From positions 1,425,055 to 1,489,054 of the forward strand of contig JNVV01000004.1 in the NCBI GenBank assembly GCA_000733355.1: 64,000 bases of DNA, written 5' to 3'. Both the position numbers and the translations under genes were made by a program. Below are positions 30,007 through 43,446 of this stretch, piece after piece. Below the pieces are notes generated by a model that was given only the letters and a program-made list of their open reading frames with translations, did no database searches and had not been told where the DNA came from. The stretch's first letter is position 1, and each line of letters begins with the position of its first letter. This DNA comes from Falciphora oryzae. Its lineage: Eukaryota; Ascomycota; Sordariomycetes; Magnaporthales; Magnaporthaceae.

Positions 30007-32824
30007 CTAGGCCTCCTCCTCTGCCTCTTCCTCATCCTCCTCCTCTTCTTCCTCCTCGGCCTCCTTTGCATCATCGACTGAGCCGCCCTCAGCCTCGAGC
30101 TTGAGCCACTCGTCCCATTCAGGGAAGAGCTCCTCGTCCTCGCCAGGTGTGCCCAGCATGCGTGCCACACGCCCCTTTTTGCTCTTCTCCAACGACTCCT
30201 TCCACTGTGATACGACGCCAGTCGTCAGGCTAGGCTTGTATGTCTGAGAGAAGAGAACAGCCTCCGCGAGCCTGCCCGTCGCCGTCAGGATATCCACGCA
30301 GGCCGCGACGTCACCAAGCAGCCATTTAGCAGAGAAGGCGACGTTATGCGCACCGACCTCGGAGGCCTGCGCTGCCAGCTTCTCAAGTCCCTCGCGATCC
30401 GAAGTCGAGCTGTAGAGCAACAGGAGAGAGCCAAGGTCCTTTGCGTGCGAGAAACACTCTGCCGCTAGTGCGACATCCCACGCTGTGAGTGCCGCGTCGC
30501 CCACCGTCTTCCACTTGTGGTCCGCGTCCGCTTCCCTCGCAAGCTCCAATGCGATGTCGAGGTGGTTCAGCGCCAGCGCGAGATCGAACTTGTGCTCCGG
30601 GTCCGTGGCAACCTCCAGTGCCAGAGACTTGTGGCCCTGGCCCTCCAGGAACCGCGCGATCTTGTTGAGCTGATCCTGGGGAATCGTCGGCAGAAGCTCG
30701 GCAGCCGTCTCCATGTCCTCTCGGAGGACCAGGGTCTGGTACTCGAGAACGGGGAGCGACAAGGCGAAAGAGGTGACGTTGACATCCTTATCGGCGAGGT
30801 AGATGCGGGAGTCCCTCTGGATGTAGCCGATGACGTACATGGGCTGGTCGAAATGCGAAACGGTGTAGGTCTGGTCACCAACCAGGTAGTTGAGCCTGTT
30901 GGTGCTGTTTGTGTAGATAAAGCAGTCGCCCACCCACTCGCCGGTCCGTACACTACAACACGAACGACATGTCAGTAGAGCCCGCCTTGTCGTAATGATG
31001 TGGGAAAACTCACCTCTCGCTTATGTCAGTAATAACCTCGAAGGCAGACTCGATACCGTCCTCCTCGGCCAGGCCCGCTTGCATGCCCTCGATGTAGTTC
31101 TCGCGCGAGAATCTCAGGACGTAGAAAGTATCGTCGCAGGCCAGGGTAACCAGCTCGCCGCTCTCGGACCAGTACACCTATACGACTGTCAGTGGCTGAT
31201 ATCGACCCACGGAAACAATGGGGCCCATGGTGTATCATACCTCCTTAGGCTCAACTTCAATTCTCCTGACGAGGCCGCCAGTAGCCCAATCGAAGAACGA
31301 AATACCGCCCTGCCCCTTGACGCCCAGCAGGACACCACCGGAGAGACCGTCGGCCTGGAACCCAACGTCAAGACCACCGGCCTTCTCGACAAAGTTCTTG
31401 TAGACCTTAACGCTTGTGGCCGACTCCCTGATGGCGAAATCGGTGCTGTTGTCCTTGGACGCCCACACGAAGTCCAGAGCCGAGCCGAAAGCCTTATTCC
31501 TCCACGCGAGTGCGGTGTAGATGATGTACTCGCCATCGCCGCACACTGCGACGAACCTGCCGTTCGGCGAGTGAATCAGAGTCTGGGGGTACACTTCGCA
31601 GGTGCCGAGGTCCTTGGTCGGGAGAGATATCGGCGATCCGTCCTTGATAGTCGCATCTGTTTTTGCCGCGAGTTAGTACCAAGCAACCCCGGAGTGCAGA
31701 GTTTAGAAGCCGTCGAGGATCCAATCACATACCCCCGCCCTTGATAATTGAGGAAACAACCTCGTTGTGCCTCGCCCAGATAAGCTTGCCCGAGTTGTCC
31801 ATCGAGACAGCCGGCTCCTCCCGACCGAGCTTCACGACGACCGCGCCATCATCGAAACCCACAGCAACCCCCTGCTTTCCCTTCTGGTACGACACGCACC
31901 AGGCACGCTCGAGGCCGTAATTGAGCGACTGCTCGAAGCGGTATGTGTTGGCGTGCCATATCCTGATGGTGCCGTCTTCGGAACCAGAGATGATGACGGG
32001 AAGCTCTGGGTGGTAGCAAGCAAAAGAGACGTTGTTGGTGTGACCCTCGAGGGTTGCGATCAGCGACTTCGTGGTGTAGTCCCAAATCTTGACCGTCCTG
32101 TCATCGGAGGTGGTGAGGAGGTACGGCTTGTCCGAGTGCGGGTAGTAGTCGACGTGGTTGACACCCTTGGTCTCGTGGGCCTCGAGCGTGAAGTTGGCCG
32201 TCGAGGAGCCGAGGTTCCAGATCTTGACGGTACGGTCGAGACAAGCCGAGGCGAAGGTGTTTGTGTCCTTGGGGTTGATGGCCAGGCCCATGACGTAGTG
32301 GCTATGGCCCTCAAAGACCTGGACGCACTTCCACGCCTTGTCCCAGTCCCACAGCTTGATCGTCATGTCGTCCGAGGCCGTGAGCACGAATGGTTGCGTG
32401 GGGTGGACGGCGATCGCGCGGATGTAGTCGGGGTGTGCCTCAAAGGATGTGATCTTCTCCGAGGTGTTGTAGTTGTACACGCGCAGCTGGAAGTCATCGG
32501 AGCCGCAGACAATCCAGTTCTTCCTCGCGACGAAGCGGCCGGCGCGGACCGGCACGTCTGTGAGCTCGAACGTCTTGACGATCTGCTGGGTCTCGTACGA
32601 CCAGATGTAGACATGGCCTGCGCCGTGGGGGTCGTTCCGCAGTCAGCATCGCATCAGGTCGGCATGGTCTGGCTGTTTGCATGTCCTGCTGGTCTGGGTT
32701 CTGAGGGGCGCGCGGGCTTACCGCTGTAGAGAGTCGTGAGGATCCATGGCTCTTGCGGGTGGAAGTCAATGCCCTTGACCCTCTCGCTCCGCGCGAAGAG
32801 CTGGCGCTGTATGTTGAGAGCCAT
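30007..32824 (-). CDS. SEC27: Coatomer subunit beta-prime
   Basis: Component of the COPI coat, which carries vesicles from Golgi to ER; beta-prime binds dilysine retrieval signals. Exons 32824-32722, 32617-31733, 31656-31241, 31177-31014 and 30952-30007 join in frame to about 837 aa, close to yeast Sec27 (889 aa). The start gives [20 protein letters not shown], the conserved N-terminus. WD40 repeats run over residues about 10-300 ([42 protein letters not shown]). The coatomer WD-associated region follows ([29 protein letters not shown]), then the alpha-solenoid ([38 protein letters not shown]). It ends with an acidic Glu-rich tail. This is an essential housekeeping gene and should be single copy. 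Confidence 0.95.
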
Positions 32825-34776
32825 GTTAGCAGGATGCTAGCACGAGGCCTCGCTGCCAGGAATTGGAGACTGTGGAGGGACGGCGGTCAAGGGGCTCCAG
32901 ATGCGGTGCTGGCTGAGGCCCCTTGTGCGCCATCGGCTGGCTGGCTGAACGATGGGCGCTGAGGCCACATATCTCGTAGCAGTCGCACAAGCCAGAGACA
33001 CCAGAGGGGCGGGAAGTAAAAGCCAGTGTGCGCCCACCTTAACGTCTAACCGCATCTTGAATACTGATTTGTTTATCGCCGCCCGGTCCGATCACGATGC
33101 AAGACGTCTGGAGCTGCAGTCAAGGTGGGGGTGAATTCAAGCAGCGGCTCGGGGGAGCATCTGTCGGCTTCGAATTAGGACCGCTGGGCCTGCCGGTGGC
33201 GATTAGAAGGAAAAGGAGAATAGGCGCTTCACGGACTGCACTGCGCCAATCGTTGGGGCGGCCCGTTGGGTCGTGGAAGGTAGTTCGGTGAGTTGGAGCT
33301 ACCGCGCTATGCACCTATTCCCAGTCCCAATTTCAAGCTTCACAAATGTGGTCTTTCCGACAGGAGTCCGGTGCCTGAGGCCACACATGCGCAATGGAGG
33401 AGCCGCCCCCTGCATTGCGGGGCATTCAGATTGCGCCACGGCTGAGTTGGTGAGCCACACCAGCAAAACGCCAACACGCAGGCATTGGGATTGTGGCTTG
33501 CAAACTTCTTGGATTACTCCATGGCGAGAACAACCCGTTTTTGCAGGTGAATGTCGAAGTTTATATTTGTTGGCTGTGAATTTTCACTCCTTACCATGCC
33601 ACTGAAAGAAGTCAACTGCGCATGCCCTGCTCTTGTGCAAATGCTTGCTGTCGCGCACTTGCTTGCCGTCACATGTCGCATTGGCCTCCATCTCAAACGA
33701 ACCCCGCATTTCCGGACCCACCAACATCGTGCGTCAGGAGGTGCCATAGAAAGAAGGAAAGAAGGAAACAAAACCAAAGCTTGAGAATATTAATCACAAT
33801 CCATAAACAGATGAGGGAATCTGCAGAGACGACCGGGAAGAAGGGAAGGACAGCCAGGTTGGGTGGGAGAAAATAGGTATCTCCTTTGCTCTGGCCAGCC
33901 TGAATTGTGGGAGACTGGTCAATGGAGGGCCGCAAAGTAAATATTGAGAAGGAGCTGTTCGGTCTAGAGGCGTGACAACTTTCAGGGCTCCTGAAGTTAC
34001 CAAAACAACGACCTGGCCATGAAAATGGCAGGAAAACCCGCCAGCAGATCCAAAACACGAAACCTGACCTGGACCAGTCTGGAAGCCAAGTTAATACCGC
34101 CCCCTCGACGATCCCAGATTCCCCCAACAATATGTGTGCCTTTGTTTAGCAAGGGTTTCGGAAGAAACGCCCAAGAGGTATTGAAGGGGCCCAGCCTAAC
34201 CTTCAATGTCAAAAAGATGTTCCTAAGCAACCAGTTCAACAATCGCTGACATGTGTCACGACATCCATAAATGGCATCACGACAGGAACATTCCGTAATG
34301 GGGTATTCTGCTGTATTGTAGGTCTTTTCAAGCTGGTATCTACCATGTTTCATGCAATCGTCCATCTTCTGTTCCAAGAGTCGACAAGCATCGGGAACGT
34401 GCTTCCCATATCCCCAATTGACGCCTTCTAAACCATAAAAAAACTAAAAACAAAATCTGATCCCACAGGGAACCAAGAAAGAAAGGAACCCAACCAAAGA
34501 TTGCTCGGGCGAAAAGTTAAATCAAAGAATCCAGCGGGATAGGGAAAAAAAAAATCCCCAAATCAGGGAAATGACAAAACGCCGCTAAATGCCGTCACAA
34601 CGCCGGTATGACGATGCAAATGGGGTGTGACGATGGGGTAATGATCGTCGTGGATGCACGTGAACTCGATGATATCGTTTGCGAAAGGAAAAAAAATTGA
34701 AAAAAAGTAGAAGTGAAGAAAGGGGGGAAGAAAACAAGCCACCACGCTGGTTGGCCGCAACAAGAGCCTAGACCGC
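32825..34776. other. Intergenic, about 2 kb
   Basis: Holds the SEC27 promoter and the 3' region of the mannitol-1-phosphate dehydrogenase gene. No open frame looks coding. Short A runs near 34430-34560 are the only simple-sequence features. Confidence 0.5.
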
Positions 34777-35976
34777 CTACTCGGAGTCGTCGAGCGAGTC
34801 GGCCTGGACCCTCTGGACGACGGTGACCATCTTGGGGAACAGCTTCTCCGAGGGCTGGAGGCCGCAGACCTGGACGACGACCTGCTCCGGGTTGTTCTCG
34901 GCCATGATGCGGGCCAGCTCGTGGCTCTCGGCATCTTCGTCGACGCTCTGGAACCGGAAGGCCATCTCGGCCGCGTCCAGGAGCGCGCTGCAGTCCTCGC
35001 CCTTCTCGGCCAGCTCGGCGGCGGGGCCGACGAAGCGCTCCTTACGGCTCAGCTTGCGGAGGGGCGCGCGGCCGACGCGCTCGACGGCGTCCTCCAGGTG
35101 GGGGTTGCCGATGCGGGTCAGGATCTTCTTGACGTAGGCGCGCTGGGCCGCCTCGTCGATGCCGTGCTTGGCCGTGATGAGGTTGGACGTGTTCTCGAGC
35201 GCGCGGCGGACCTCGGCGTGGATCTCCTTGTCCTGCAGCGCGTCGTACACGGTCCGCTTCTGCCTGTTGTAGCCGTAGTAGGCGGCGGTGGCGTGGCCCG
35301 TGTTGACGGTGTACAGCTTGCGCTCGATGTAGGGCTCCAGGTGGTCGACCCAGTTGATGCCCTCGATGGCCGGCGGGCTGTGGTCGGCGAAGGGGGTGCG
35401 GTCGACGACCCACTCGTAAAACTTTTCCAGCTTGACGTCCAGGCCGGCGCCGGGGTCCTGGGCGGGCACGATCCTGTCGATGGCTGAGTTGGCGAAGCGG
35501 GCGCGGTCCGACATGTCCTCGAGCCTGTGCTCCGGGGTGTGCTCCTTGATGAATCCGGCCAGGGTGTCGGTGGCGCCGATGGCGTTCTCGCAGGCGATGA
35601 CGGCGGCAGGGGCTAGGTCCGTTGGCCTCCTCTCCAGGCCCTTGGCGATGACGGGGGCGATGAACTTCAGGATGCTGGGGCCGACGGAGCAGGTGATGAC
35701 ATCGGCAGTGGACAGCTCCTGGATCAGCTCCTCCTCGTGCGTCCGCGAGTTGATGGCCCGGTAGTTGGCGATGGTGTTCTCCTCAGTGCCCTCGGCGCCG
35801 ACCTCGATGACCCTGTACGAGGGTTGGCTATTGAGGGAGTCGACAACCTCTGTGACATCGGCGAAGACGACCTCGTAGCCCGAGTTGTGCAGGAAGCAGG
35901 CAACGAAGCCACGGCCAATGTTGCCAGCACCGAAGTGGACGGCCTTCTTGGCGTGGGTAGCGTTTGATGGAGACAT
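34777..35976 (-). CDS. Mannitol-1-phosphate 5-dehydrogenase
   Basis: NAD-dependent interconversion of fructose 6-phosphate and mannitol 1-phosphate, the entry step of fungal mannitol metabolism (carbon storage, stress protection), in the cytosol. A single exon encodes 399 aa from the ATG at 35976 ([16 protein letters not shown]), near the family's usual 390. The Rossmann motif is [20 protein letters not shown]. The catalytic-domain block includes [45 protein letters not shown] and the conserved [17 protein letters not shown]. The frame is open for 54 codons upstream, but that part ([14 protein letters not shown]...) is not conserved-looking and is more likely 5' UTR. Confidence 0.93.
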   Translation of the reverse strand: MSPSNATHAKKAVHFGAGNIGRGFVACFLHNSGYEVVFADVTEVVDSLNSQPSYRVIEVGAEGTEENTIANYRAINSRTHEEELIQELSTADVITCSVGPSILKFIAPVIAKGLERRPTDLAPAAVIACENAIGATDTLAGFIKEHTPEHRLEDMSDRARFANSAIDRIVPAQDPGAGLDVKLEKFYEWVVDRTPFADHSPPAIEGINWVDHLEPYIERKLYTVNTGHATAAYYGYNRQKRTVYDALQDKEIHAEVRRALENTSNLITAKHGIDEAAQRAYVKKILTRIGNPHLEDAVERVGRAPLRKLSRKERFVGPAAELAEKGEDCSALLDAAEMAFRFQSVDEDAESHELARIMAENNPEQVVVQVCGLQPSEKLFPKMVTVVQRVQADSLDDSE

Positions 35977-38900
35977 CTTGTCGAAGCTGTGCTTATGTAT
36001 GTACGTCTGCTTCGGTGTGGCGCTCCGGTCAGGGGCTCCAGGGTGTAAAGACAAGTTGATGTTGGTATCTGAGCTGATGAGAAGGCTGAGCTGAAGAAGA
36101 GGAGGAGAGGTGTATATATGAGATCCCAGGCAGGCCAAGGCGTTCTGGGGTGTGATGGAGGCAGGTGGGTTAAAAGGCCGTGGGGAAGATATCGGAGATC
36201 GATCAGAAGACGAGGATCGAGTGGCAACGGCCTTGAGCTTGGTATGGAAAACTGGGGATGAGCAAGAAGGAAAACTGGATCAGTGAGGGAAGTCATCATA
36301 CTTATATCCTCCTGAGGTTGGTTTCTCGGTCCCCTAGGTTTGGGTGAAGAGTGGGCCGGCTCGCCCACATGGCGGAAGGCATTGGGTCAACAGACGGATG
36401 ATGTCGACGGGGGGCGTGTCCGCAAAGTCCGGCCGTCAAGGGAGAGCATAGTGCGAGACTCTTGTCCACACCAGGGTGGTTCCTTTCTCACACCCCCTGA
36501 AAACAAAAACCAAAAAAAGGCCGCAGCCGCCTGTACAAGGCTGCCCAGGCGTGGAAACGCAACACGCACCTAGCCAAGTTTACTTACTACGGCTAGTGGG
36601 CCCCTCTCCCTTGGTACCGTCTCGAATAGACGGTGGCCCATCCGTGGTTTGGCTCCGTTTAATCCAACTTTGCCGGACGATCGCCAAGAAACAACGGTCA
36701 GTTGGCCCATGGATCCGAAGGGCCTTGCGTCTTCGTCCTGTGAGAAAAAGAGGGTGATGGAGGAATTCAGCCGATAGCACGCGAAGACGACAGCATCGGG
36801 AACAGTGTTGCAGCGGGTATCTGGCAGTGGCACCGCGACGCCCAAGACGGAAATTGTGATGGTCGCAGCGCGTCAAACCCTCACCAACTCGACGGCTGTC
36901 GGGGTGCTCCGGCGGCCCTTTCTGCGGCGCGCCGGTGCTCAAAACGAGACAGCAGGGTGGGACGGTTGGGTTTCCGAATGGCGTCACTGATTCTTCGAGT
37001 CAGGAGTCCTGTCTGCGATCTCTTTTTTTGGTGCCCTTTTCACGATCCGTCCACAAAATGACAGTCTCAACATTGGAGATCTGCCACGGCGACCCTGCGC
37101 TAATAATAACGGAATCGAACGGAAGCGATAACGACGGCGCTGTCGGGGCACAGGAAAGCCCGCTGACGGAAGGCCCACGTCGAGTCGAGAGGATCCACAC
37201 AACCAAACAAGGAAGACGACCAACGACCAGTGAAGTGATGCAGCGCTCGCATGTTTGTTGGGCCTGGTGGAAGCCCACAGACACACACGGCGCACCGCCT
37301 CGGAACAGTAAAGATTAACATGGAATCAACTCGGAGAGGAAAAATGCAGAGGAAAACGTAACATTGCAGACCTACCTCCACTGTGTCTTCCTTCTCGTCG
37401 CCTCCTGTCCGAGTTGGGCTGCCTCGCAGTCTCGCGCCTCCGTTTGTTTCCAAGCAGCGAGACTGTTTCCCTCAGTCAATTTGGTTATTTCCGTTGCCAT
37501 CACATTGCATCAGTCTGCTTCCAGGCCTCCTGGAGACAGGTCGAGCCGTCCGAAATCTCGTGTCGTGTCGTGGTCAGCGGCACCTGCGCCAGACCTTTTC
37601 CCGTGTTCTAGCTTAGCTTGCGACGTCACTCACGACACCCTTTGACATCATGGTCACTCTACAGATGGGTTTGTAATCTCAGATAGAGGCGGACGTCTGA
37701 GTGATATAGGGTCTGACCGTTGACTCGAGTTGGGACGAGCACGCCCGTGATGGCCAAGTATTCTCGCTGGGCAGCAGTATCGCGACACTGTCGATTGAAC
37801 GCGTATGCATCGATGTCGTCCCTTCTTAGGCGGCTCTCTGGCTAACCCAGCTTGATAAACCGACGGGTATTACGGTCGCACGGTGCTGTTAGCGTGTACC
37901 TGCCACCACTGGAAACCAGCAGTGGCGTTTGAGTCAGTCGCTAACAGATGTCAGATGTCGCCGCCGCCGCCCTGCTGTGCCCGTGCTCACGATGGTGACA
38001 CAGCCGAAAGTGTTCACCCAGTCGGTAAACAGCAAGGCCCAGCCCTGGAGCACTGAGGGCTGTGAAGGTTCTCAATGCGATTGTTGTCCCCCCACGCGGC
38101 TGGCGCAAGGCGACAAAGCTTCACTCAAGCCGTAAATAACAACACAGAGTAGTTCGTCCATATCGATTGGCTATGTCCAGCTCAGTAGGATTGCTTTGGC
38201 TTTGCACCGTAAAATCTATTCATCCGATCAAGTCCGCTTTTTTTTTTTTTTTTTTTTTTTCACCGTGGCGTTTGCTCCATCGCCATGTCGTCACCGTACT
38301 TGACTTGCCGCCGCGGTCACCACCGTTTCGCCATTCCACTTTCCAAGACCTGCAATGAGTAAGAAATGGTTCGTCCTACTACGACACAAGGCCCCAACCT
38401 GCCTTGCGGCGATGCAGCAACAGCGAATAAGCCACTCACCAGCTTGGTCTTGGAGGCCCACGGTTGCCCACTTGGGCGGCCAAGGTCACCCAAAGGACAG
38501 TACGGATATGCGCTGAGGGCAACCTGCGACTAGCATGAAGCCCGCACATGCTGTTGGCCTGACGTACGGAGCGCAACGCACGCAAATATCTCGTCAGGCA
38601 GGCCAGGAAGACCGGCGTTCCGTTTCCCTTCTGGTGCCAAGGCAGAAGCCGCCCGCCAGGCCATGAACGTGGGCGAGTCAGAGGCGCAAGTTTCGGGGGC
38701 GGCAAGATTGGCCGCCTTTTCCGGCTCTGCTTGGGGCATCGTGGACTCCATGCACAGGGCGGATACCTACAGTCAGTCCGTGGCGCCGACCGTGACTTGC
38801 GTGAATGGGATGGGCATGGGCCAACGAGAGCACCAGGTCCCTGTGCCTGCACGCCGGACCCTGGACACCTCAGACGGGACGAGAGATAAGAGAAAGCCAT

Positions 38901-41900
38901 CGCAGGCACCGTATTGGCTAAGCTCACCTCAGACCGCACAGCGCTCGACAGGATCGTCCCTGCCACGGTGGTATGCGGCCCCGGTCCTTCCATTTGCCAA
39001 TCGGGCTCTGACAGGTTCCAAGTGTGCAGGGTGCAGAATTTGTGACGACACAAGAAGAGGACAGAGGCACACAGGCACGACAGGCAGGAAAAGCGCAGCA
39101 AACACATGCGCGGGCAGGTTCTTGGCAGTCGTCAGCCCCCATTATCTCCTATCCTGCGCAACCGTCCCCGGTTTTCTCCTTGCCATTGAGACATCACGGC
39201 CAAAGGCCCGACGCACCAAGGGAGCCAAAGGGGCTGACGATCGGATCCAGTATGACGACAGGGGCTCCACCCACTCGGGTTGTGGCGGAATGCCCTGCAG
39301 GTCGCCACCAGCGATTGACGGGCGCCACACCAACCACACCAACCACCCACCACCACGCACGCCCATCCCTCCCCGTGCCCCCTCCCTCTCCGGGTAGCCG
39401 ACCGACCGAACGCACGCGGGACGGGCACGCTGTCGTTTAATCGATGTGCCGCACGCGGACTTCCCAACTACGGCGATCACGGGCGGTGGGGCTTCCTGCT
39501 GGCACATGCAACAAGACGTCGCCGGATCGCCCGACTGCCTGCCGCCAGCTTCCGCTGCCTCGCGTGCCACCTGGACGTCAGTGGGCGCCTGCAAAGCAGA
39601 GCGAGGCATTTGGACATGGATATCATCATGGCCCCCGCAGCGGCCGGCCGTTTCACCGCAGTACGGCCGCTAGTGGCCCTTTTGGTCCAACAACAGCGCA
39701 TCCATCGTCACGGCACGTCCGTCTTGCATTTGCTCCTTGATTGGAAAACCCCACATCCAGAGCGCCCTCGAGCCGATGGATACCGCTTCGGATTGAAGCA
39801 AATTTAGTCCGCACGCAGCAGGTTTTCTTCGTAGGGAGTCTCAGGGGGCCGATGCACCCACCGCACTGACTAGCCCCATCCTTGCTTATCTACACTGTAC
39901 GCCGGATATAGTGCAGGTGCCAGCCAGGCCCTGGTCACTAACAGGAACCCGTCGCAGGACAGTAGGAAGGTACGACGTTCATCTTTCCTTCACTGCTGCT
40001 CACTGCCACCGCAGTGCCCTTTTTGGGAGCGATGCGGGAGTGGGCTCGTGTGTAAGTATGGAGGACCAGGAGGCGGAGGGAAACACCTCAGCCTCAGGTC
40101 TGTCCTTGCTCTGCAATGCTGAGCCAGCGCTCCAACGTCTCTAATTTGGTGACACTGAGGAGCCATCTCCAGCCACCATATCCTTGGCTCGTCTTCGTGG
40201 AACCGGGTGAGCACGTTTGACAATTCGGGAGGACTCGGACCAGCCCCGCTGGCCTCTACGCCAGCTCGCGATGGGCTTTATTCATATTGGTGAAACCTCG
40301 ACTCGCCCCTTGCGACCTGCTGCATAACTGAGGGCCTATCGAGGATCACAACCCTGGGCTCCGCTTCTACTGCCAGTTGTCGACTCAACAGACAAGTACT
40401 TTCGTCGCCTTTGGAGCTCCTTGGCTCGCCCTTGCGTCCTTCCTACCTTCCCATACCGCCTCGCGGCGGACGTCGGCCTTTTGCGCCTTGCAGATGAGGG
40501 ATGCAGGCCTGATTGGTCACCGTCACCCGCCCACTCACACTCACTGGCCGTCTCCGGCACGCGAGTGCCTCCGAGGACACCGCCCGCCCATCCCAAGCCA
40601 ATACAACGCTTTATCCGAGCATGGGCCTGTGTTTCGCCGTCTTGGGCCTCCTCCCCATTACCTCAGCAGGTCTATGGCTCCTGCGAGATGGTACCCAGCG
40701 CTGACAGCCCTTTTTGCCGGTCACAAGCCCCGTTCACGTCAGCCGCGTGGTTCTCACGATGGTTTTAGCGGCTCGGAACCATGCTCACGATCTTGCCTGC
40801 TTTGGGCACGCTGTTGTTTCCGGGATGCTTTCGCTTGTTTTTGTTTCCTGTTTTTCACATGTGCAATATGTAGGTTTGAATGACATCCTCTCCCCTTCCA
40901 TTTGACCACCGCCTTGTTTCGTTTTCCCACGCGCGTGCTTGCGTGTACTGACCTGACAGATCGGCGGGCCAGCGCAAGACCACGGATATTTCCCCTCGGC
41001 CCTTGAAAACAAATACCGCGTCGATTGTTTACGGAGGAGAAGCCTGTATGTACACTTACATGCGAAGAAAATCCCCGAATCCTTCTCCTTAGGGCTTTCC
41101 AAGTGGCCAGGCTTCCACCGCCTAGCGGCAGGGTTTCCGTTATCTTGCATCCTGTCTTTCCGTTTCCTCGACTGGGACGCACGCAGTTTTATCCCGTTTT
41201 CCTACGTCTCAACGCACGTTTACCGGAACAACTCCTATCGTTTCTCCTCTACCGGTCGATGCGTGTTCTGCCACCGCATTGGTGGGCACTGCTGCTCGAC
41301 TTACACAGTGCGATGGCGCGGTTGGGCGGAGGTCGCGCGCCCGCTTAGAAGCAGGCCTTGCGGCGGTGCAACCCAGTCGCTGACTACACCAGAGCCACAA
41401 TCAATCAATCAAATCAATCAAGCAATCAATCCCAACATGCATGACCGCACACCTAACTTCACCGCAACACCCTGATCGACACGACCCCTCAGGCTGGCTG
41501 CTCCCTCCCTCGCATCGTGGTCGGATGTTTTTCCTGGTTGCCCATCAAGCGGTCAGGGAAACCCAGAGCCAAACAGCAGTGAGCATAGGCGAGCCAAGCA
41601 CGACCATCGCCAACAGAGCGTAGTGGTGGTGGCGGAAAAGCATGTGCTTTTTAACTCGTGGCTGTTCCCGCCGACCCTCCGAGCCGAGGCGTGCATGCCA
41701 ATGTGTTTCGATCGCTGGCTGTCGGGGCCTTGTGTTTCTTGAGACCAATGAGCCCGTTGCCTGCTGTATTCACTTCGTTCACGGTGGGGGCGCCTGATTC
41801 TTGTCGGAGTCATCTTGGCTTCGTCACTGTCTGATTTTTTTTCTCCGTGCCCAGGCCAGATTGAGATTGCGATTGAGATGACCATCGTCCCTCGCTCGGC

Positions 41901-43446
41901 TGAACGGGAAAGCCCCCCGAAACAAGGATCAATAACAAAAATCAGGTGATATTTACCGACATTTGAATGCTGCGTTGCTTATTACTCTCCCTTTCTACAC
42001 CATTGCGCGCTCTACAAGTCCTAGATGGACTTGCTGTCCTTTGATCTCGATGACCGGTCTCTACAGGCGGGCTTCCTCCCGCCGTCCTAGTTCAATGCCG
42101 GGCCCCTAACCAATACCCCGCCTTGCCGATATCCCCTCATGCTGACCAAAGAAGTAGAAATGTGAGAAGCGGTCTTGGCATTCGCGGGGCCGGGTCCCCA
42201 CAAGGCCTCTCGTGGCAGTTCGGCACGAAAGGGAAATATCTGGACATTCCAAGGCGGGAAAAAGTTGGCAGCCGATCCATCGCGAAGCATGTGCGTGTGT
42301 TGATGGGGATTAAGGATTAAGCCGTTTCTGTTAAGTGGTAGCCACTTTTTGCGCGCCTGTGAAGCCCCCCCCGCGTGGCTGCATGTCGTCAACTTGGGTG
42401 ATCCCCATAGCAGATGACATGTTCTCACGCGGCGGCCAATAAGGCGTGCCTCTTTAAAAAAAAAAAAACGGCGGCCACATATTGCGGACGGCGCGCCGCT
42501 CGGCGCGGAGTGGGGGGGGGGGGGGGCCTGCCCCTCCCGAGCCGTGAAACCCACAACTCCGGCCTTTTGTGCGTGGTCCCACGACGACATGCCGCCGGCG
42601 GGGGGACGGCTATAATGGCTATAATGGCTGACAAGGCTGGGCATGTAAAATGGGGCCCTTCATCGCCGGACGGACGTTTATCGCTTTTTTTTATCTTGCC
42701 TGCCGCCGACATGGAGAGGACGGACCGACTGGGCCCCCACTGCGGTGGGCTTGGTGCCTCCGCTTTCTCATGCGCAAGGAGTGTAACCTATCAGCGCGAG
42801 GATGCCTCGCCGTCGTCGAACCTCGCTTGCGTCTTTGCCCCGAGGCCTCCCGCTTGGCTCTGGGGGCTGGCCGTGCCGGTGTTGCCGAATAATGGGTGGT
42901 TGGTTTATCCGACGGTGTGTTTTTTTTTCCGGGTTGTGTCTCCAAAGGGCTTTACAGGAGACTGAGGGTCTTCGCGGGACCGGGTGACCGTTCTGTGGCT
43001 TCTGCATATATCGAGACCCTGAAGACAGTGATGTCGGAGAGCGTGGAAGACAGGTGATACGTGGTGTGACGGGCAAAAGGGGGTAGCATTCGCGGGGAAA
43101 GTCGCACTCGGCTCTCGAGACGACACATTTACAGATATCCCACGGGGTCTTGTCTGGGTTTCCCCATGGGAATGGTGCCGTGGCGCTCAAGGAGTCCTGC
43201 CACGTCGATCTGGTGTTGTTCTCGGCTGCTGGGATGATCCCCCCTCTGCAAGCTGTTGATCTTGCGCGAATAACATGGGACTCCAGCCAGCTATCACGAG
43301 GAACATTTCGGCAGTGTTAGGTGGAGGAAGGCCTGGGAGGGAGTTCCCTGATCAACCGATCCCGCAGTTCTCTCGGCTTCTTCGCCAGTTCACGGCTTGC
43401 ATAGAGATGTCCCGCTTCTTTCCGCTAGTCGCGCTGCCCGCCCCGC
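35977..43446. other. 7.4-kb region without a supportable gene
   Basis: Normal GC, not RIP-like. Open frames up to 244 codons exist but their translations are low-complexity or shuffled and no family is visible. Simple-sequence features: T22 near 38238-38260, an AATC-type repeat at about 41397-41434, A12 near 42456-42468 and a G13 run near 42513-42525. I find no tRNA, 5S rRNA or transposon end here. It may hold long untranslated regions, non-coding transcripts or a small gene that I cannot splice by eye. Confidence 0.5.

Noticed and set aside
31767..32729. 320-codon plus-strand frame opposite SEC27
   Set aside because: It mirrors the WD40-coding strand and has no domain of its own.
38436..39440. 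Overlapping open frames of 138-244 codons in the gene-free interval
   Set aside because: All frames on both strands are open by chance in GC-rich DNA; translations are low-complexity without domain-like pattern.
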